DNA of 64,000 nt from the NCBI GenBank assembly GCA_022113835.1, contig JAILWY010000029.1, positions 1,560,001 to 1,624,000 on the forward strand, in the 5' to 3' direction. The notes under the pieces were generated by a model. That model saw nothing but the letters and a program-made list of their open reading frames with translations, had not been told where the DNA came from and ran no database searches. This document shows positions 1 to 9,289 of the stretch, in pieces. The position numbers were made by a program, and so were the translations under genes. Position 1 is the first letter of the stretch, and each line of letters opens with the position of its first letter. The stretch is from Atopsyche davidsoni. Its lineage: Eukaryota; Arthropoda; Insecta; Trichoptera; Hydrobiosidae.

Positions 1-489
1 TAAGCCATCAATGATTGATTCATTTATAAAATTTATTCCATCAGTTACTTAACCCTATCTAATACCTTCTACTACCCAATACCATATAATTATTGCATAA
101 AAACCCTCACAATTACCATATCTGCATTTTAATATACATAAACTCAAGCCACTGTCGTTTTCAGCAAGCATACATGATAAGCCATCAATGATTGATTCAT
201 TTATAAAATTTATTCCATCAGTTACTTAACCCTATCTAATACCTTCTACTACCCAATACCATATAATTATTGCATAAAAACCCTCACAATTACCATATCT
301 GCATTTTAACATACATAAACTCAAGCCTCTGTCGTTTTCAGCAGGCTTACATGATAAGCAATCAATGGTTGATTCATTTATAAAATTTATACCATCAGTT
401 ACTTAACCTATATGATACCTTCTACTACTCAATACCATATAATTGTTGCATAAAAATCCTCACAATTACCATATCTGCATTTCAATATA
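1..489. repeat. 177-bp satellite, left block (about 2.8 units)
   Basis: Near-identical units begin at 1, 178 and 355 (each at TAAGCxATCAAT), a period of 177 bp. The third unit is interrupted at 489 by the LTR element and resumes after 5143. Neighbouring units differ at only a few positions. There is no coding potential. Two more units lie on the far side of the insertion, so the element landed inside a pre-existing array. The array may extend left of the window. Confidence 0.93.
485..489. other. Target-site duplication of the LTR element, left copy (ATATA)
   Basis: ATATA immediately precedes the LTR terminus TGGACGCG at 490. The same five bases follow the other LTR at 5144-5148. A 5-bp duplication fits BEL/Pao-type integration. 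Both copies fall at the equivalent point of the satellite unit. Confidence 0.9.
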
Positions 490-921
490 TGGACGCGCCG
501 ATCCGCAGCATGCGTGGATCCTGCTGAGTTGTAAATTCAGCCCACACTTGTTCGCTCTTCGGCTCGTTACTCGACCGGGATTAATGGTCGTTATTTTCAC
601 TTTGAGTTATGATGCACGTCTCGTTCGTCATTAAAATTCGGATTTTATGATTTCCGTTTTTATTACAATATAAATATCACATAACAATCAGAGAATAGGG
701 AAGAACTGAGAATAGAGAGAAATAGAGAGAAAAAGAGAGCGAGCTGAATGCCAGCCCGCCCTTTTATACGTCACTTGGTCCCCCCCTCTCGAGGTCCCAA
801 TTCGCCGTCACATGACCCATAGGTCACATGGCCCGCAAAACAGCTCCCTGAGCCATCACCACTTTGATAGCTCATACCACCAACAAACCATAGATGGTGG
901 TACCATCATTAAAATCGTACA
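490..921 (-). repeat. 3' LTR of the BEL/Pao element
   Basis: 432 bp, matching 4712-5143 base for base as far as I can follow. It contains an AGAGAGAAATAGAGAGAAAAAGAGAG purine stretch around 710-740 and a TTTTATA box near 770. In the element's orientation it opens with TGTACGAT and closes with CGCGTCCA, the usual TG...CA ends. Confidence 0.93.
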
Positions 922-935
922 TACTTCCCCCCAAG
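922..935 (-). other. Polypurine tract of the BEL/Pao element
   Basis: Read on the minus strand this is CTTGGGGGGAAGTA, directly abutting the TGTACGAT start of the 3' LTR. Position and composition match the plus-strand primer of an LTR retroelement. Confidence 0.8.
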
Positions 936-984
936 AAATCACTATCTCATAGTTTTTTCTTCCTTAATCGACATTACATCCGCG

Positions 985-1560
985 TTATTTCATAAATCAT
1001 AAAGCTTAACCTAACATGGAAAATAAATTACAAAGTCAAAAAACGATAATCACTAAAACCGCGGTCCTTTTTCCACTTAGGAGCCCATTCCGTGGTCTCC
1101 AATCCATCCTGAATTTCACTGAGTGCATCAGCACCTGATTTATAAACACTTGTCATCTTTGATGACGTTCACTGTTTGTTTCACTTTAAAGTTATTTCGT
1201 AATCATAAAGCTTAACCTAACATGAAATAAATTACAAAAGTAAAATAAATCTAAAACTGTGGTCCCCTTTCCACTTATGAGTCTCCAATCCCTCTTGGAT
1301 TGCACTGAGTGCATCAGCACTGATTTATAAACACTTGTCATCTTTGATGACGTTCACTGTTTGTTTCACTTTAAAGTTATTTCGTTACGTTATTTCGTAA
1401 TCATAAAGCTTAACCTAACATGAAATAAATTACAAAGTAAAATAAATCTAAAACTGTGGTCCCTTTTCCACTTATGAGTCTCCAATCCCTCTTGGATTGC
1501 ACTGAGTGCATCAGCACTGATTTATAAACACTTGTCATTTTTGATGACGTTCACTTTAGA
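985..1560 (-). repeat. Three direct repeats (about 200 bp) in the 3' region of the LTR element
   Basis: The word AAAGCTTAACCTAACATG recurs at 1001, 1207 and 1405, giving spacings of 206 and 198 bp. Each unit carries a TTTCCACTTAxGAG block, a GAGTGCATCAGCAC block and ATTTATAAACACTTGTCAT. The copy nearest the coding region contains the end of the pol frame (stop at 1522), so the extra copies look like duplications of the pol 3' end and trailer. Confidence 0.8.
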
Positions 1561-1848
1561 GTTTTCTTCCACTGACTTGTTTTCTACGTCGTCCATTGGC
1601 AACAAAACAACTCTGTGGACTCGTGTAGTACTCCCCTTGGCTGTGCGAATATCAACTACTCGCACACAGCCGTCTGCTCTTGGATGTAGGCTCGTGACAC
1701 GCCCCATCGGCCAGTGTAGTGGCTGAACGTTGTCTTCCTTCAGGATGACCAAGTCCCCTTGCTGGATCTCTCGTCTCCCCTTGTTGGTCCATTTGGACCG
1801 CTCCTGTAGTTGTCCCAAATACTCCGTTTCCATCGATTCCAAAAACAA
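1522..1848 (-). pseudogene. BEL/Pao pol C-terminal domain (DUF5641-like), separated by a frameshift
   Basis: A 108-codon frame with the hallmark order of the extreme C-terminus of BEL/Pao polyproteins: GDLVILKEDN, then a WPMGRV block, then DGCVRVVDIRTAKG, and VVLLP near the end. In the family this stretch follows the integrase core. It overlaps the gag-pol remnant frame in another phase. The upstream frame runs through an FWNRW motif and then loses homology, while the EYLGQLQ continuation appears in this frame, so a small indel near 1815-1825 separates them. Protein made from the longer frame would therefore lack this domain. Confidence 0.85.
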
Positions 1849-4088
1849 AAAATCATGTGTGTAAACATTTTGTATCGATCTTGTCGATTGAAAGATGTCT
1901 CCCGTACGTCTTTTTGCGGCGTGCTTACTAGTGACGTACCGATCAGGAATGGGCTGGTGTTAAGGAAAGGAGGTCGGAAACTACCTAATGATTTTTCTAT
2001 AATACTTAAAATTTCAACTAAATCCGATTTTAATTTTTTCGCTTGTTCAATGGTGTCAGTTCCCGTAATTAACTTGTCTACGTAGAATGAATTTAAAATT
2101 ACCTGAACCTTGTAGTTGTACTTACGTACAACGTGCGGTGTACAAACAGTTAACTGTTTGTACGCCGCATGACGAGGTAAAGATGATACGAACTCATCTT
2201 CACTGGGAGGGTCGCACTCCAGCAAATGTCCTAACCTGAATATTGAATATTCTACTCTCCTTTTATTATCTTGAGTCCGAAGTTCTAAGTCGAGAAATCT
2301 TTTTCTAACCGCAAGATATGTTTCTCTTAAATTTCGACTTTTTTCCTTTAATGAAAAATGTCGCTTTGTTGGCGCCACTACACATGATGAACCGTCATCT
2401 TGTTTTGACACCGCTTCCGTTTCCTGCGGTCGTTCTAACCTGACGACGCAGTCTTTTTGAGATGGCGCTCGGCCCATCTCTCTGGCCTTCCTTTGAAAGC
2501 CGTTCTGCGATCGTTCTAACTTGACGACGCAGTCCCCTTCCTCAACTCCAGGAAATAATCCTGGTTGCGGTCGCTCTAACTTGACGACGCGGTTCCCTTC
2601 CTCAACTCCAGGAAATAATCCTGGCTGCGGTCGCTCTAACCTGACGACGCGGTTCCCTTCCTCAACTCCACGAAATAATCCTGGCTGCGGTCGCTCTAAC
2701 TTGACGACGCGGTTCCCTTCCTCAACTCCAGGAAATAATCCTGGCGGCGGTCGCTCTAACTTGACGACGCGGTTCCCTTCCTCAACTCCAGGAAATAATC
2801 CTGGCGGCGGTCGCTCTAACTTGACGACGCGGTTCCCTTCCTCAACTCCAGGAAATAATCCTGGCTGCGGTCGCTCTAACTTGACGACTCGGTTCCCTTC
2901 CTCAACTCCAGAAAATAATCCTGGCTGCGGTCGCTCTAACCTGACGACGCGGTTCCCTTCCTCAACTCCAGGAAATAATCCTGGCTGCGGTCGCTCTAAC
3001 TTGACGACGCGGTTCCCTTCCTCAACTCCAGGAAATAATCCTGGCTGCGGTCGCTCTAACTTGACGACGCGGTTCCCTTCCTCAACTCCAGGAAATAATC
3101 CTGGCTGCGGTCGCTCTAACTTGACGACTCGGTTCCCTTCCTCAACTCCAGGAAATAATCCTGGCTGCGGTCGCTCTAACCTGACGACGCGGTTCCCTTC
3201 CTCAACTCCAGGAAATAATCCTGGCGGCGGTCGCTCTAACTTGACGACGCGGTTCCCTTCCTCAACTCCAGGAAATAATCCTGGCTGCGGTCGCTCTAAC
3301 TTGACGACTCGGTTCCCTTCCTCAACTCCAGAAAATAATCCTGGCTGCGGTCGCTCTAACCTGACGACGCGGTTCCCTTCCTCAACTCCAGGAAATAATC
3401 CTGGCTGCGGTCGCTCTAACTTGACGACGCGGTTCCCTTCCTCAACTCCAGGAAATAATCCTGGCTGCGGTCGCTCTAACTTGACGACTCGGTTCCCTTC
3501 CTCAACTCCAGGAACTAATCCTGGCTGCGGTCGCTCTAACTTGACGACGCGGTTCCCTTCCTCAACTCCAGGAAATAATCCTGGCTGCGGTCGCTCTAAC
3601 TTGACGACGCGGTTCCCTTCCTCAACTCCAGGAAATAATCCTGGCTGCGGTCGCTCTAACTTGACGACTCGGTTCCCTTCCTCAACTCCAGGAACTAATC
3701 CTGGCTGCGGTCGCTCTAACTTGACGACGCGGTTCCCTTCCTCAACTCCAGAAACTAATCCTGGCTGCGGTCGCTCTAACTTGACGACCGCCTTCACACC
3801 GGTTATTCCTTTAACTGGTGGCTCTAATCCTTTAAATCTCTTCTTCCCTAACGCTATTGTATCATAGTACGCGGCATCAATTGTTTTCCATTCGTCATCG
3901 TCAACACCTGAGATTGACTCTATTTTCGATTGTATCTTATAGATCTCCTCGTAACATTCTTCCATTTTTTTCAATCTTAAAGGTATTTGTGCTAGGCTAC
4001 TGGATTCTGAAGCGAAGTAACTACCACAACTCGTTATTTGACCCATAATACATCTTCGCTTCATTATGAGTTCTTTTAATTCCGCCAT
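1740..4088 (-). CDS. Gag-pol deletion-fusion protein of the non-autonomous BEL/Pao element
   Basis: An open frame of about 782 codons. The longest frame extends to 4106, but its first codon is TTG; the first ATG is at 4088, so I start there. The N-terminal 90 or so residues (ELKELIMKRR..., helical, charged) resemble the start of BEL/Pao Gag. Next come about 21 copies of a 20-residue repeat (VVKLERPQPGLFPGVEEGNR type), two decayed copies, and a basic, helix-rich stretch of uncertain origin. A short reverse transcriptase patch follows, with YVDK where YVDD is expected, so one catalytic aspartate is gone. It is followed directly by the end of integrase (SPFLIG, then FWNRW). RNase H and the integrase catalytic core are absent. 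The frame then shifts relative to the true C-terminus and ends at 1740. Likely role: a Gag-like structural protein or a bystander frame; enzymatic activity is not expected. Confidence 0.75.
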   Translation of the reverse strand: MAELKELIMKRRCIMGQITSCGSYFASESSSLAQIPLRLKKMEECYEEIYKIQSKIESISGVDDDEWKTIDAAYYDTIALGKKRFKGLEPPVKGITGVKAVVKLERPQPGLVSGVEEGNRVVKLERPQPGLVPGVEEGNRVVKLERPQPGLFPGVEEGNRVVKLERPQPGLFPGVEEGNRVVKLERPQPGLVPGVEEGNRVVKLERPQPGLFPGVEEGNRVVKLERPQPGLFPGVEEGNRVVRLERPQPGLFSGVEEGNRVVKLERPQPGLFPGVEEGNRVVKLERPPPGLFPGVEEGNRVVRLERPQPGLFPGVEEGNRVVKLERPQPGLFPGVEEGNRVVKLERPQPGLFPGVEEGNRVVKLERPQPGLFPGVEEGNRVVRLERPQPGLFSGVEEGNRVVKLERPQPGLFPGVEEGNRVVKLERPPPGLFPGVEEGNRVVKLERPPPGLFPGVEEGNRVVKLERPQPGLFRGVEEGNRVVRLERPQPGLFPGVEEGNRVVKLERPQPGLFPGVEEGDCVVKLERSQNGFQRKAREMGRAPSQKDCVVRLERPQETEAVSKQDDGSSCVVAPTKRHFSLKEKSRNLRETYLAVRKRFLDLELRTQDNKRRVEYSIFRLGHLLECDPPSEDEFVSSLPRHAAYKQLTVCTPHVVRKYNYKVQVILNSFYVDKLITGTDTIEQAKKLKSDLVEILSIIEKSLGSFRPPFLNTSPFLIGTSLVSTPQKDVRETSFNRQDRYKMFTHMIFCFWNRWKRSIWDNYRSGPNGPTRGDERSSKGTWSS
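2521..3780 (-). repeat. 60-bp coding minisatellite inside the retrotransposon gag frame, about 21 units
   Basis: Exactly 60-bp units in register with the reading frame give a 20-residue repeat: a K/R-LERPQPG half and an acidic GVEEGN half. Variation is confined to a few sites (K/R, Q/P, F/V, P/S/R). Marked variants recur with higher-order spacing. Units 2761-3060 reappear seven units later (3181-3480), and the pair at 3481-3600 reappears three units later (3661-3780), showing multi-unit duplication. Because the period is a multiple of three, other frames are also open through the block, including a spurious 448-codon plus-strand frame. Confidence 0.95.
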
Positions 4089-4693
4089 TTTTTTTAAACT
4101 TGCCAAATGAATCCGTTATTATTTTAATAATCACCGAGTCCTTTACTTTATTTTTACTTAATTTCCGTTATATTAGTTATTTATGTTCCAACTAATATAA
4201 TATTTTTTTTAAAAATAATATAATAAAATTTTTGAATTTTGCCACGCTTACGCGAACGTCATCTGTGTTCTAATTATGACATTTCTTTAACCAAAGCATT
4301 GATCCAAATAATTATCTACACGTGCTCCACGTGTTCTACCTACTTACTTTGTAACATTTAAAATTATCGACGAGAGACGAACATATACATTTTAACCTTA
4401 AAACTTTTTAAAAACAATAAATTCAACTAACGACGTGCACTTGTTCAAAAAACTATCACCTACCTACTGATTACAAAAAACTAATGACGGGAAGTCCGAT
4501 GCTGACAATAATGAGATTGCATTATTTCCGATGATAGGACGTGATACAAGGAGATCGGTACTCACGTTCAGTTCGACTTCCACTCGTCTGGCTCCTGGTG
4601 ATGACTCGTCTGATCATGATGCGTGCACTGCGCTGCTCCGGTTACGATGTCTTGTTTTGGGACATCCTGATGCAGTTACAAACTGTTCCAACA
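4089..4693 (-). other. 5' leader of the BEL/Pao element
   Basis: Between the primer-binding site and the gag start lie about 600 bp of AT-rich sequence with a short GC-richer part near 4540-4690. This is where a packaging signal would be expected. I see no other coding or structural signal. Confidence 0.5.
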
Positions 4694-4711
4694 TCTGAGT
4701 TCGAAGGACCA
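4694..4711 (-). other. Primer-binding site of the BEL/Pao element
   Basis: Read on the minus strand, TGGTCCTTCGAACTCAGA starts with no gap after the 5' LTR. Its complement ends GAGTTCGAAGGACCA, the form of a tRNA 3' end (T-arm GTTCGAA, acceptor strand, CCA). The tRNA identity is not assigned. Confidence 0.85.
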
Positions 4712-5143
4712 TGGACGCGCCGATCCGCAGCATGCGTGGATCCTGCTGAGTTGTAAATTCAGCCCACACTTGTTCGCTCTTCGGCTCGTTACTCGACCGG
4801 GATTAATGGTCGTTATTTTCACTTTGAGTTATGATGCACGTCTCGTTCGTCATTAAAATTCGGATTTTATGATTTCCGTTTTTATTACAATATAAATATC
4901 ACATAACAATCAGAGAATAGGGAAGAACTGAGAATAGAGAGAAATAGAGAGAAAAAGAGAGCGAGCTGAATGCCAGCCCGCCCTTTTATACGTCACTTGG
5001 TCCCCCCCTCTCGAGGTCCCAATTCGCCGTCACATGACCCATAGGTCACATGGCCCGCAAAACAGCTCCCTGAGCCATCACCACTTTGATAGCTCATACC
5101 ACCAACAAACCATAGATGGTGGTACCATCATTAAAATCGTACA
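4712..5143 (-). repeat. 5' LTR of the BEL/Pao element
   Basis: Same 432-bp sequence as 490-921. In element orientation it precedes the primer-binding site and would carry the promoter. The flanking ATATA at 5144-5148 completes the target duplication. Confidence 0.93.
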
Positions 5144-5397
5144 ATATACATAAACTCAAGCTTATGTCGTTTTCAGCAAGCATACATGATAAGCTATCAA
5201 CGGTTGATTCATTTATAAAATTTATACCATCAGTTACTTAACCCTATCTGATACCTTCTACTACTCAATACCATATAACTATTGCATAAAAATCCTCACA
5301 ATTACCATATCTGCATTTTAATATACATAAACTCAAGCCTAAGTCAATTTCAGCAGGCTTACATGATCAACAATCAATGGTTGATTCATTTATAAAA
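5144..5397. repeat. 177-bp satellite, right block (about 1.4 units)
   Basis: The array interrupted at 489 continues here: the remainder of unit 3 runs to 5189, unit 4 is 5190-5365, and a partial unit 5 decays after about 5397. The two sides join seamlessly once the LTR element and one ATATA are removed. Confidence 0.92.
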
Positions 5398-5437
5398 AAT
5401 ACTCAAAGATTGCATACAGAATTACACCAAATATATA

Positions 5438-5633
5438 CAGGATGCGCCATATTTTATGTCGGTGTGTGAAAAATAAATAACTTTAAAAACTTGATTAATG
5501 TTGTATTTAAAAACTAGTTTAAATAAATTTTAAAAAGCCAAATTAAATAAAAATATTTTATATTTAGAAATAAGTGTCTTTTTTTAATAGTTATTTTTTA
5601 TTTAAATACTGATATAAAATATGGCGCACGCAT
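5438..5633. mobile_element. Small TIR element (MITE-like) with GCGCCATATTTTAT ends
   Basis: The left end CAGGATGCGCCATATTTTAT is mirrored by a right end reading CGTGCGCCATATTTTATATC on the other strand, enclosing about 150 bp of AT-rich sequence. A TA precedes the left end. The same terminal word is embedded in the hAT derivatives at 42.0, 48.6 and 55.5 kb and at 35.4 kb. The superfamily is not assigned; TA flanks hint at Tc1/mariner. Confidence 0.45.
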
Positions 5634-6678
5634 TTTGGTCATAGCAACATATAACTGAATGTCCTCTTGCAGGTTATTATAACTATACAAATGGAGTACA
5701 AACCGCCATTGATTATACCGATTTTATTAAGGACTCTAATCAAATTACGCACAACATATTAAAAGAGCTGAACGACGTATAAGTCTTATTAAAATATATG
5801 TTTTCGTGGGTCCACAGTAACTTGGGAGCCGCTGGCCCCGGATCGCCAGAGGCGGCGTCTGGAAGAAGTTTTACAATTTACAATTTATACGCTCAGCCAT
5901 TTTGAATTTTACAAGGATTCCTGTAGCGAGATAATGAAGCGCGGGGGTGCGCGCCGAGGGGAGGCAGGGGGATGAAATTAAACAGTGGAAGTAAGATAAG
6001 AGGGCGTCACCTGCGCGGGTTATCATATTTTTAACTTTGGCACTTGCGACTAAACTAATTTTTGATTAAACTATAATTTATCATATTTTACATATAACAT
6101 ATAAAAATAACAAAATTAAACCTTTATAGCATCAGCATGCTAAAAAAACCCCGAATCGCGAATAATATATAAATAAATTACTTATTATAAAAAAAAAATT
6201 GTCTGTTATCAAATTTTAAAGTTGTGGTGATTAAAACTTAAAATGTCACTCTTGGAAACCTTCAAGTAAGAATGGTAAAAGGAGTACTTCAGCGGGGAGG
6301 CTTTGATCGGGGTGGGAGGGATGGGGGAGGGGGTTGTCGTCTAACTTATCTGAGATCATACGTATAACTTTAAATTAATCTGGTTCTTACTTCCCGAGCG
6401 CGCACTATATATATGTGAGTGAATTTTTAGAATATTATATTATTATAATTAAAAATATTTTTATACGTGTCTTTATGAATAAGCAATCGATTTTAAGGTG
6501 TATTTGTAAATTCTAGGGTGTTTCAGTCTCAGTACTGATATCATCCTCATGAATGTGAACTAAACACGCTGCGACTCAACTGACGATGTTTTTTTTATGT
6601 TTGGGTGTATTTTAGTTTTATAAATTAATAGCACAAAGTTAAATATCTTACCTATGAAAATTCTAGGCATATTTTCCA
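5634..6678. other. Non-coding stretch with two GC-rich patches
   Basis: AT-rich, with GC-rich patches at about 5820-6020 and 6285-6345. The first contains CCTGTAGCGAGATAATGAA, found again at about 9047. About 6580-6665 (ATAGCACAAAGTTAAATATC, then GAAAATTCTAG) is similar to 7325-7385 on the other side of the mariner copy. No gene signal. Confidence 0.5.
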
Positions 6679-7236
6679 ATGGTGTCCAAAAAGAGTATCG
6701 GGTGAATGTGAATAGTGACCGTTATTGCGATATGCTGCGAAAAATTTTGGGCCCAGATATGCAGGAGTTTCATGGTTTCAACTCAAAAATGTAGTTTCAT
6801 CAAGATGCCATACATACAATCAATCATTCGAAGCTGTTAATGAATTATTTCCTAATAAGGTCATTTCACGTGGAGGTAACATCAACTGGCCTCCCAGAAG
6901 CCCCGACCTTAGCTTTTTTGACTATTTCGTATGGGGATACCTTAAAAATAGGGTTTATGAGAACAATCCGATGAATCTAACGGAATTGAAACAAAGCATC
7001 AGGTTAGAAATGGCAGCAATATCGAGGGCTATGTGTCAGCGCGTTATCAGCAATCTTCGTTATAGATTAGAAGAGTGCCAGCAGCGCGTAATGATCACCA
7101 TTTGAATAACATCATCTTTTTGAAGTAATTTTCCATATTGTATTCTTATAATCAACAATAAAAAAATATACTTGATTGCAAGTAGTTTTTGTTTTACTGA
7201 ACTAACAAATACCCGATACTTTCTTTGGACATCCTG
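6679..7236 (+). mobile_element. Internally deleted Tc1/mariner (DD41D, rosa-like) copy A
   Basis: The ends are GGTGTCCAAAAAGAGTATCG at 6681 and its inverted counterpart (CGATACTTTCTTTGGACATC) near 7215-7232. Everything between is the C-terminal, catalytic half of a mariner-type transposase plus about 120 bp of trailer; the DNA-binding half is missing. The left end reads straight into the coding frame (VNSDRYCDML). The same arrangement occurs in the other copies of this window, so the truncated form itself multiplied. Confidence 0.85.
6725..7105 (+). pseudogene. Mariner transposase, catalytic C-terminal half, broken
   Basis: The open part shows CHTYNQSFEAVNELFPNKV, then a WPPRSPDL block and a DYFVWGYLKNRVY block, and ends at a natural-looking stop after a helical tail. 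These are DDE transposase hallmarks: the block around the second aspartate and the block holding the third. Here the WFQQDG-type segment is damaged: a TAG stands at the tryptophan position (around 6791) and a short deletion removes residues next to the second aspartate (CATCAAGATGCCATACAT, shared with the 31.4-kb copy). Inactive. In the copy at 27.2 kb, where this segment survives, 41 residues separate the two aspartates, pointing to the DD41D (rosa) group. Confidence 0.85.
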
Positions 7237-7428
7237 TAATTTTATGCTAAGGGTGTTTTTTTGTGTATAGGTGTATTTCGGTTGTGTTGCAGCGCGTGTA
7301 GGCTGATTAACACGAGTGGTCGCAGCATTGAAATATACATTAATAACGCAAAGTATATAAATCTTACTTAGGAAGATTCTAGATATACGAAAAGGCCAAT
7401 AAAGCACCGAAGTTGTGCCCCGGAGATA

Positions 7429-7441
7429 AGGTTAGGTTAGG
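7429..7441. repeat. Short interstitial telomere-type repeat (GGTTAGGTTAGG)
   Basis: Two and a half TTAGG units, the insect telomere motif, in otherwise unique sequence. Longer runs occur at 29313-29337, in the 37.3-kb array and at 57130-57149. Confidence 0.6.
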
Positions 7442-7544
7442 CGGCGCTCACGTAGGAGTCAAAGAACTGGCGAGGTCCCCCGGTGTTGCTGGCTGTAAAC
7501 AATAAATAGGAATTTAATATTCAAGACGCAAACCAACTCCAGTT

Positions 7545-7625
7545 TGAAATTACCCGCTCCGTGCTGGGACTCGAACCTTTAACTTGTATAAATTAGTACA
7601 GTTGATTGCGGTGCTAAAAATGGAT
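7545..7625 (-). repeat. tRNA-derived SINE-like fragment
   Basis: On the minus strand TTTAGCACCGCAATCAACTG (box A-like) is followed about 25 bp later by AGGTTCGAGTCCCAGCAC, a near-perfect box B/T-arm. A cloverleaf cannot be completed, so this looks like a SINE head or decayed tRNA pseudogene rather than a working tRNA. Confidence 0.5.
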
Positions 7626-7740
7626 GGGAGAAGCGACGTGACGTCATTACTCTATAAAAATAAAAAAAAATTAAGCGGAGTGCGTCGATTGCGTTCGAAA
7701 TTCGAATCCGCTATTTGAATTTTGAAAAAAGAAGCAACGC

Positions 7741-7998
7741 TCCAAATTTGAATTTGAATTTTATACGTACGTAACGCGAAGTAAATTCGATGCTTAAAAA
7801 TAAAAAAATAGAACACGCGTTCGATGTTTGAATTTTTAATTTTATACGTACGTAACGCGAAGTAAATTCGGTGTTTAAAAATAAAAAAATAGAACACGCG
7901 TTCGATGTTTGAATTTTTAATTTTATACGCACGTAACGCGAAGTAAATTCGGTGTTTGAAAATAAAAATAGAACACGCGTTCGATGTTTGAATTTTTA
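7741..7998. repeat. 81-bp minisatellite, about 3 units
   Basis: TACGTACGTAACGCGAAG recurs at 7763, 7844 and (as TACGCACGTAACGCGAAG) 7925, giving exactly 81 bp. Each unit also has GAACACGCGTTCGATGTTTG. Since 81 is divisible by three, two minus-strand frames stay open through it; neither looks like a protein. Confidence 0.9.
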
Positions 7999-9289
7999 TA
8001 ATATGCGTGTTGGGGTTTTAATTTTCGGATTTCTGACGTTCTTTCTTGCAAGACAGAGGAGGGCGTCTCCGGCTATATTTTTGTGAGCGGATCAATAGGA
8101 ATCTCCCCTCTCGCTCTAACCGCAAGGAGAGAAAAGAACTCACTTTTAAGTTGGCCTATCGCCGTCCCGCTCCCGCCTAGATAATCTTTACCGTCTATGC
8201 AAAATAGACAAACGCGGAATGGGCGAATAAAATTTCGGTCCGAATTTTAATTAAATTACTATTCTATTGAATTGATATTTTAATCTGATAAATGCAATTA
8301 AAATAATAATAAAAAAAAAAAACCACAACGAGCATTTATCGAAAGCAAATTGGAATTCTTATTTTTTTTTATTATTTTAAGCATGAATTATGTTTTGAAA
8401 AATCGGATATACGGATAATTGTATATATACTTTTCAACAATATATTATATATATATATAGCAATGAAAAGCACATTTTCAAAAAAGATGCATTCTCAAGG
8501 AAACCTGAAGACGGGCCCGACGCTGAGAATTACGAACAACGCGGCACAATTTCCAAGAACGAGTATAGAAATTAACAACGCAATTAAAAGCACATTTTCG
8601 AATAAGCGTCGATTAAAACTTGAAATTTCCCATCGCGAATTCCGCGCGGCCACTCGCTATATCAAAACTCTGTATTCTTATCGGGCATCTCAAAACTACC
8701 CGCGGGGGGTGCAAGCCAAACCCGCCCCTGAGTCCGGCGGCGCAAGGGCGGGTTTTGCGCGGCGCCGCGGCGGCGGTTGCGACCTTCTGGACGCCGGGGC
8801 GGAGACGCTCCTGCGAGCGCTCCTTCCCCCCTCTCGCTTCCTCTTGCGGAGCTTTTTGCTTGGGGCTGCAGATCGAGCGAGACAAAAGTATGCTCTACTT
8901 GATTTTTTTTAAAAATATTTTTTTAATTACAGTTTTGAAATTCACACCTGAATATTCTGAACTCTACTCGATCTTTAAGCAATATTTTTTGATGTATGCT
9001 TTACAAGCTCTGTGCTTAAAAGTAGTTTTTATTTTAACAAAGAACCTGTAGCGAGATAATGAAACGAAAGTGTAAGCGAGGTAAGAGGGTGAATAAAATA
9101 TGTATTAAATATTAATGTATGTCTATTTATTGATTGGTAAATCAGATGCGTATTTATTACCCATTACGGGTTTATTATATTATTACTAATATGATTAGGC
9201 ACATTAGTTTATATATAGAAGATGATTTAAAGAAACTTTGGGCACATTGATTCATATGTAAAGTATTGTTAAAAATTCTCGATAAACGG
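7999..9289. other. Non-coding stretch with GC islands at 8040-8170 and 8690-8880
   Basis: AT-rich apart from the two islands. The second contains AAAACTACCC (8692), a word seen in other islands. A 149-codon frame spans 8463-8912, but half of it is simple AT-rich sequence with an internally repeated AAAAGCACATTTTC and half is the GC island, and I recognise no domain. At about 9047 CCTGTAGCGAGATAATGAA repeats the word seen at about 5921. Confidence 0.45.

Larger units (their letters stand above)
490..5143 (-). mobile_element. BEL/Pao LTR retrotransposon, complete ends, internally deleted (non-autonomous)
   Basis: The element is 4,654 bp, transcribed on the minus strand. Directly visible are two 432-bp LTRs (TGTACGAT...GCGTCCA in element orientation), an ATATA duplication, a tRNA-type primer-binding site directly after the 5' LTR, a polypurine tract directly before the 3' LTR, and one long gag-pol remnant frame. 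BEL/Pao is assigned from the pol C-terminus (YVD-type reverse transcriptase patch, HFLIG-like segment, DUF5641-like tail) and the 5-bp duplication. Protease, most of reverse transcriptase, RNase H and most of integrase are missing, so it cannot move alone. The LTRs look identical by eye, which implies recent insertion and therefore mobilisation in trans. Confidence 0.92.

Noticed and set aside
2521..3867. 448-codon plus-strand frame with repeated S-T-P-G-N-N-P-G units, collagen or silk-like at first sight
   Set aside because: It is the antisense of the 60-bp gag repeat. A repeat length divisible by three keeps several frames open. The minus frame continues into recognisable BEL/Pao sequence on both sides, the plus frame does not.
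8463..8912. 149-codon frame, the longest outside the repeats
   Set aside because: It spans a low-complexity AT part and a CpG island, has an overlapping open frame on the other strand, and shows no domain, conserved motif or splice context.
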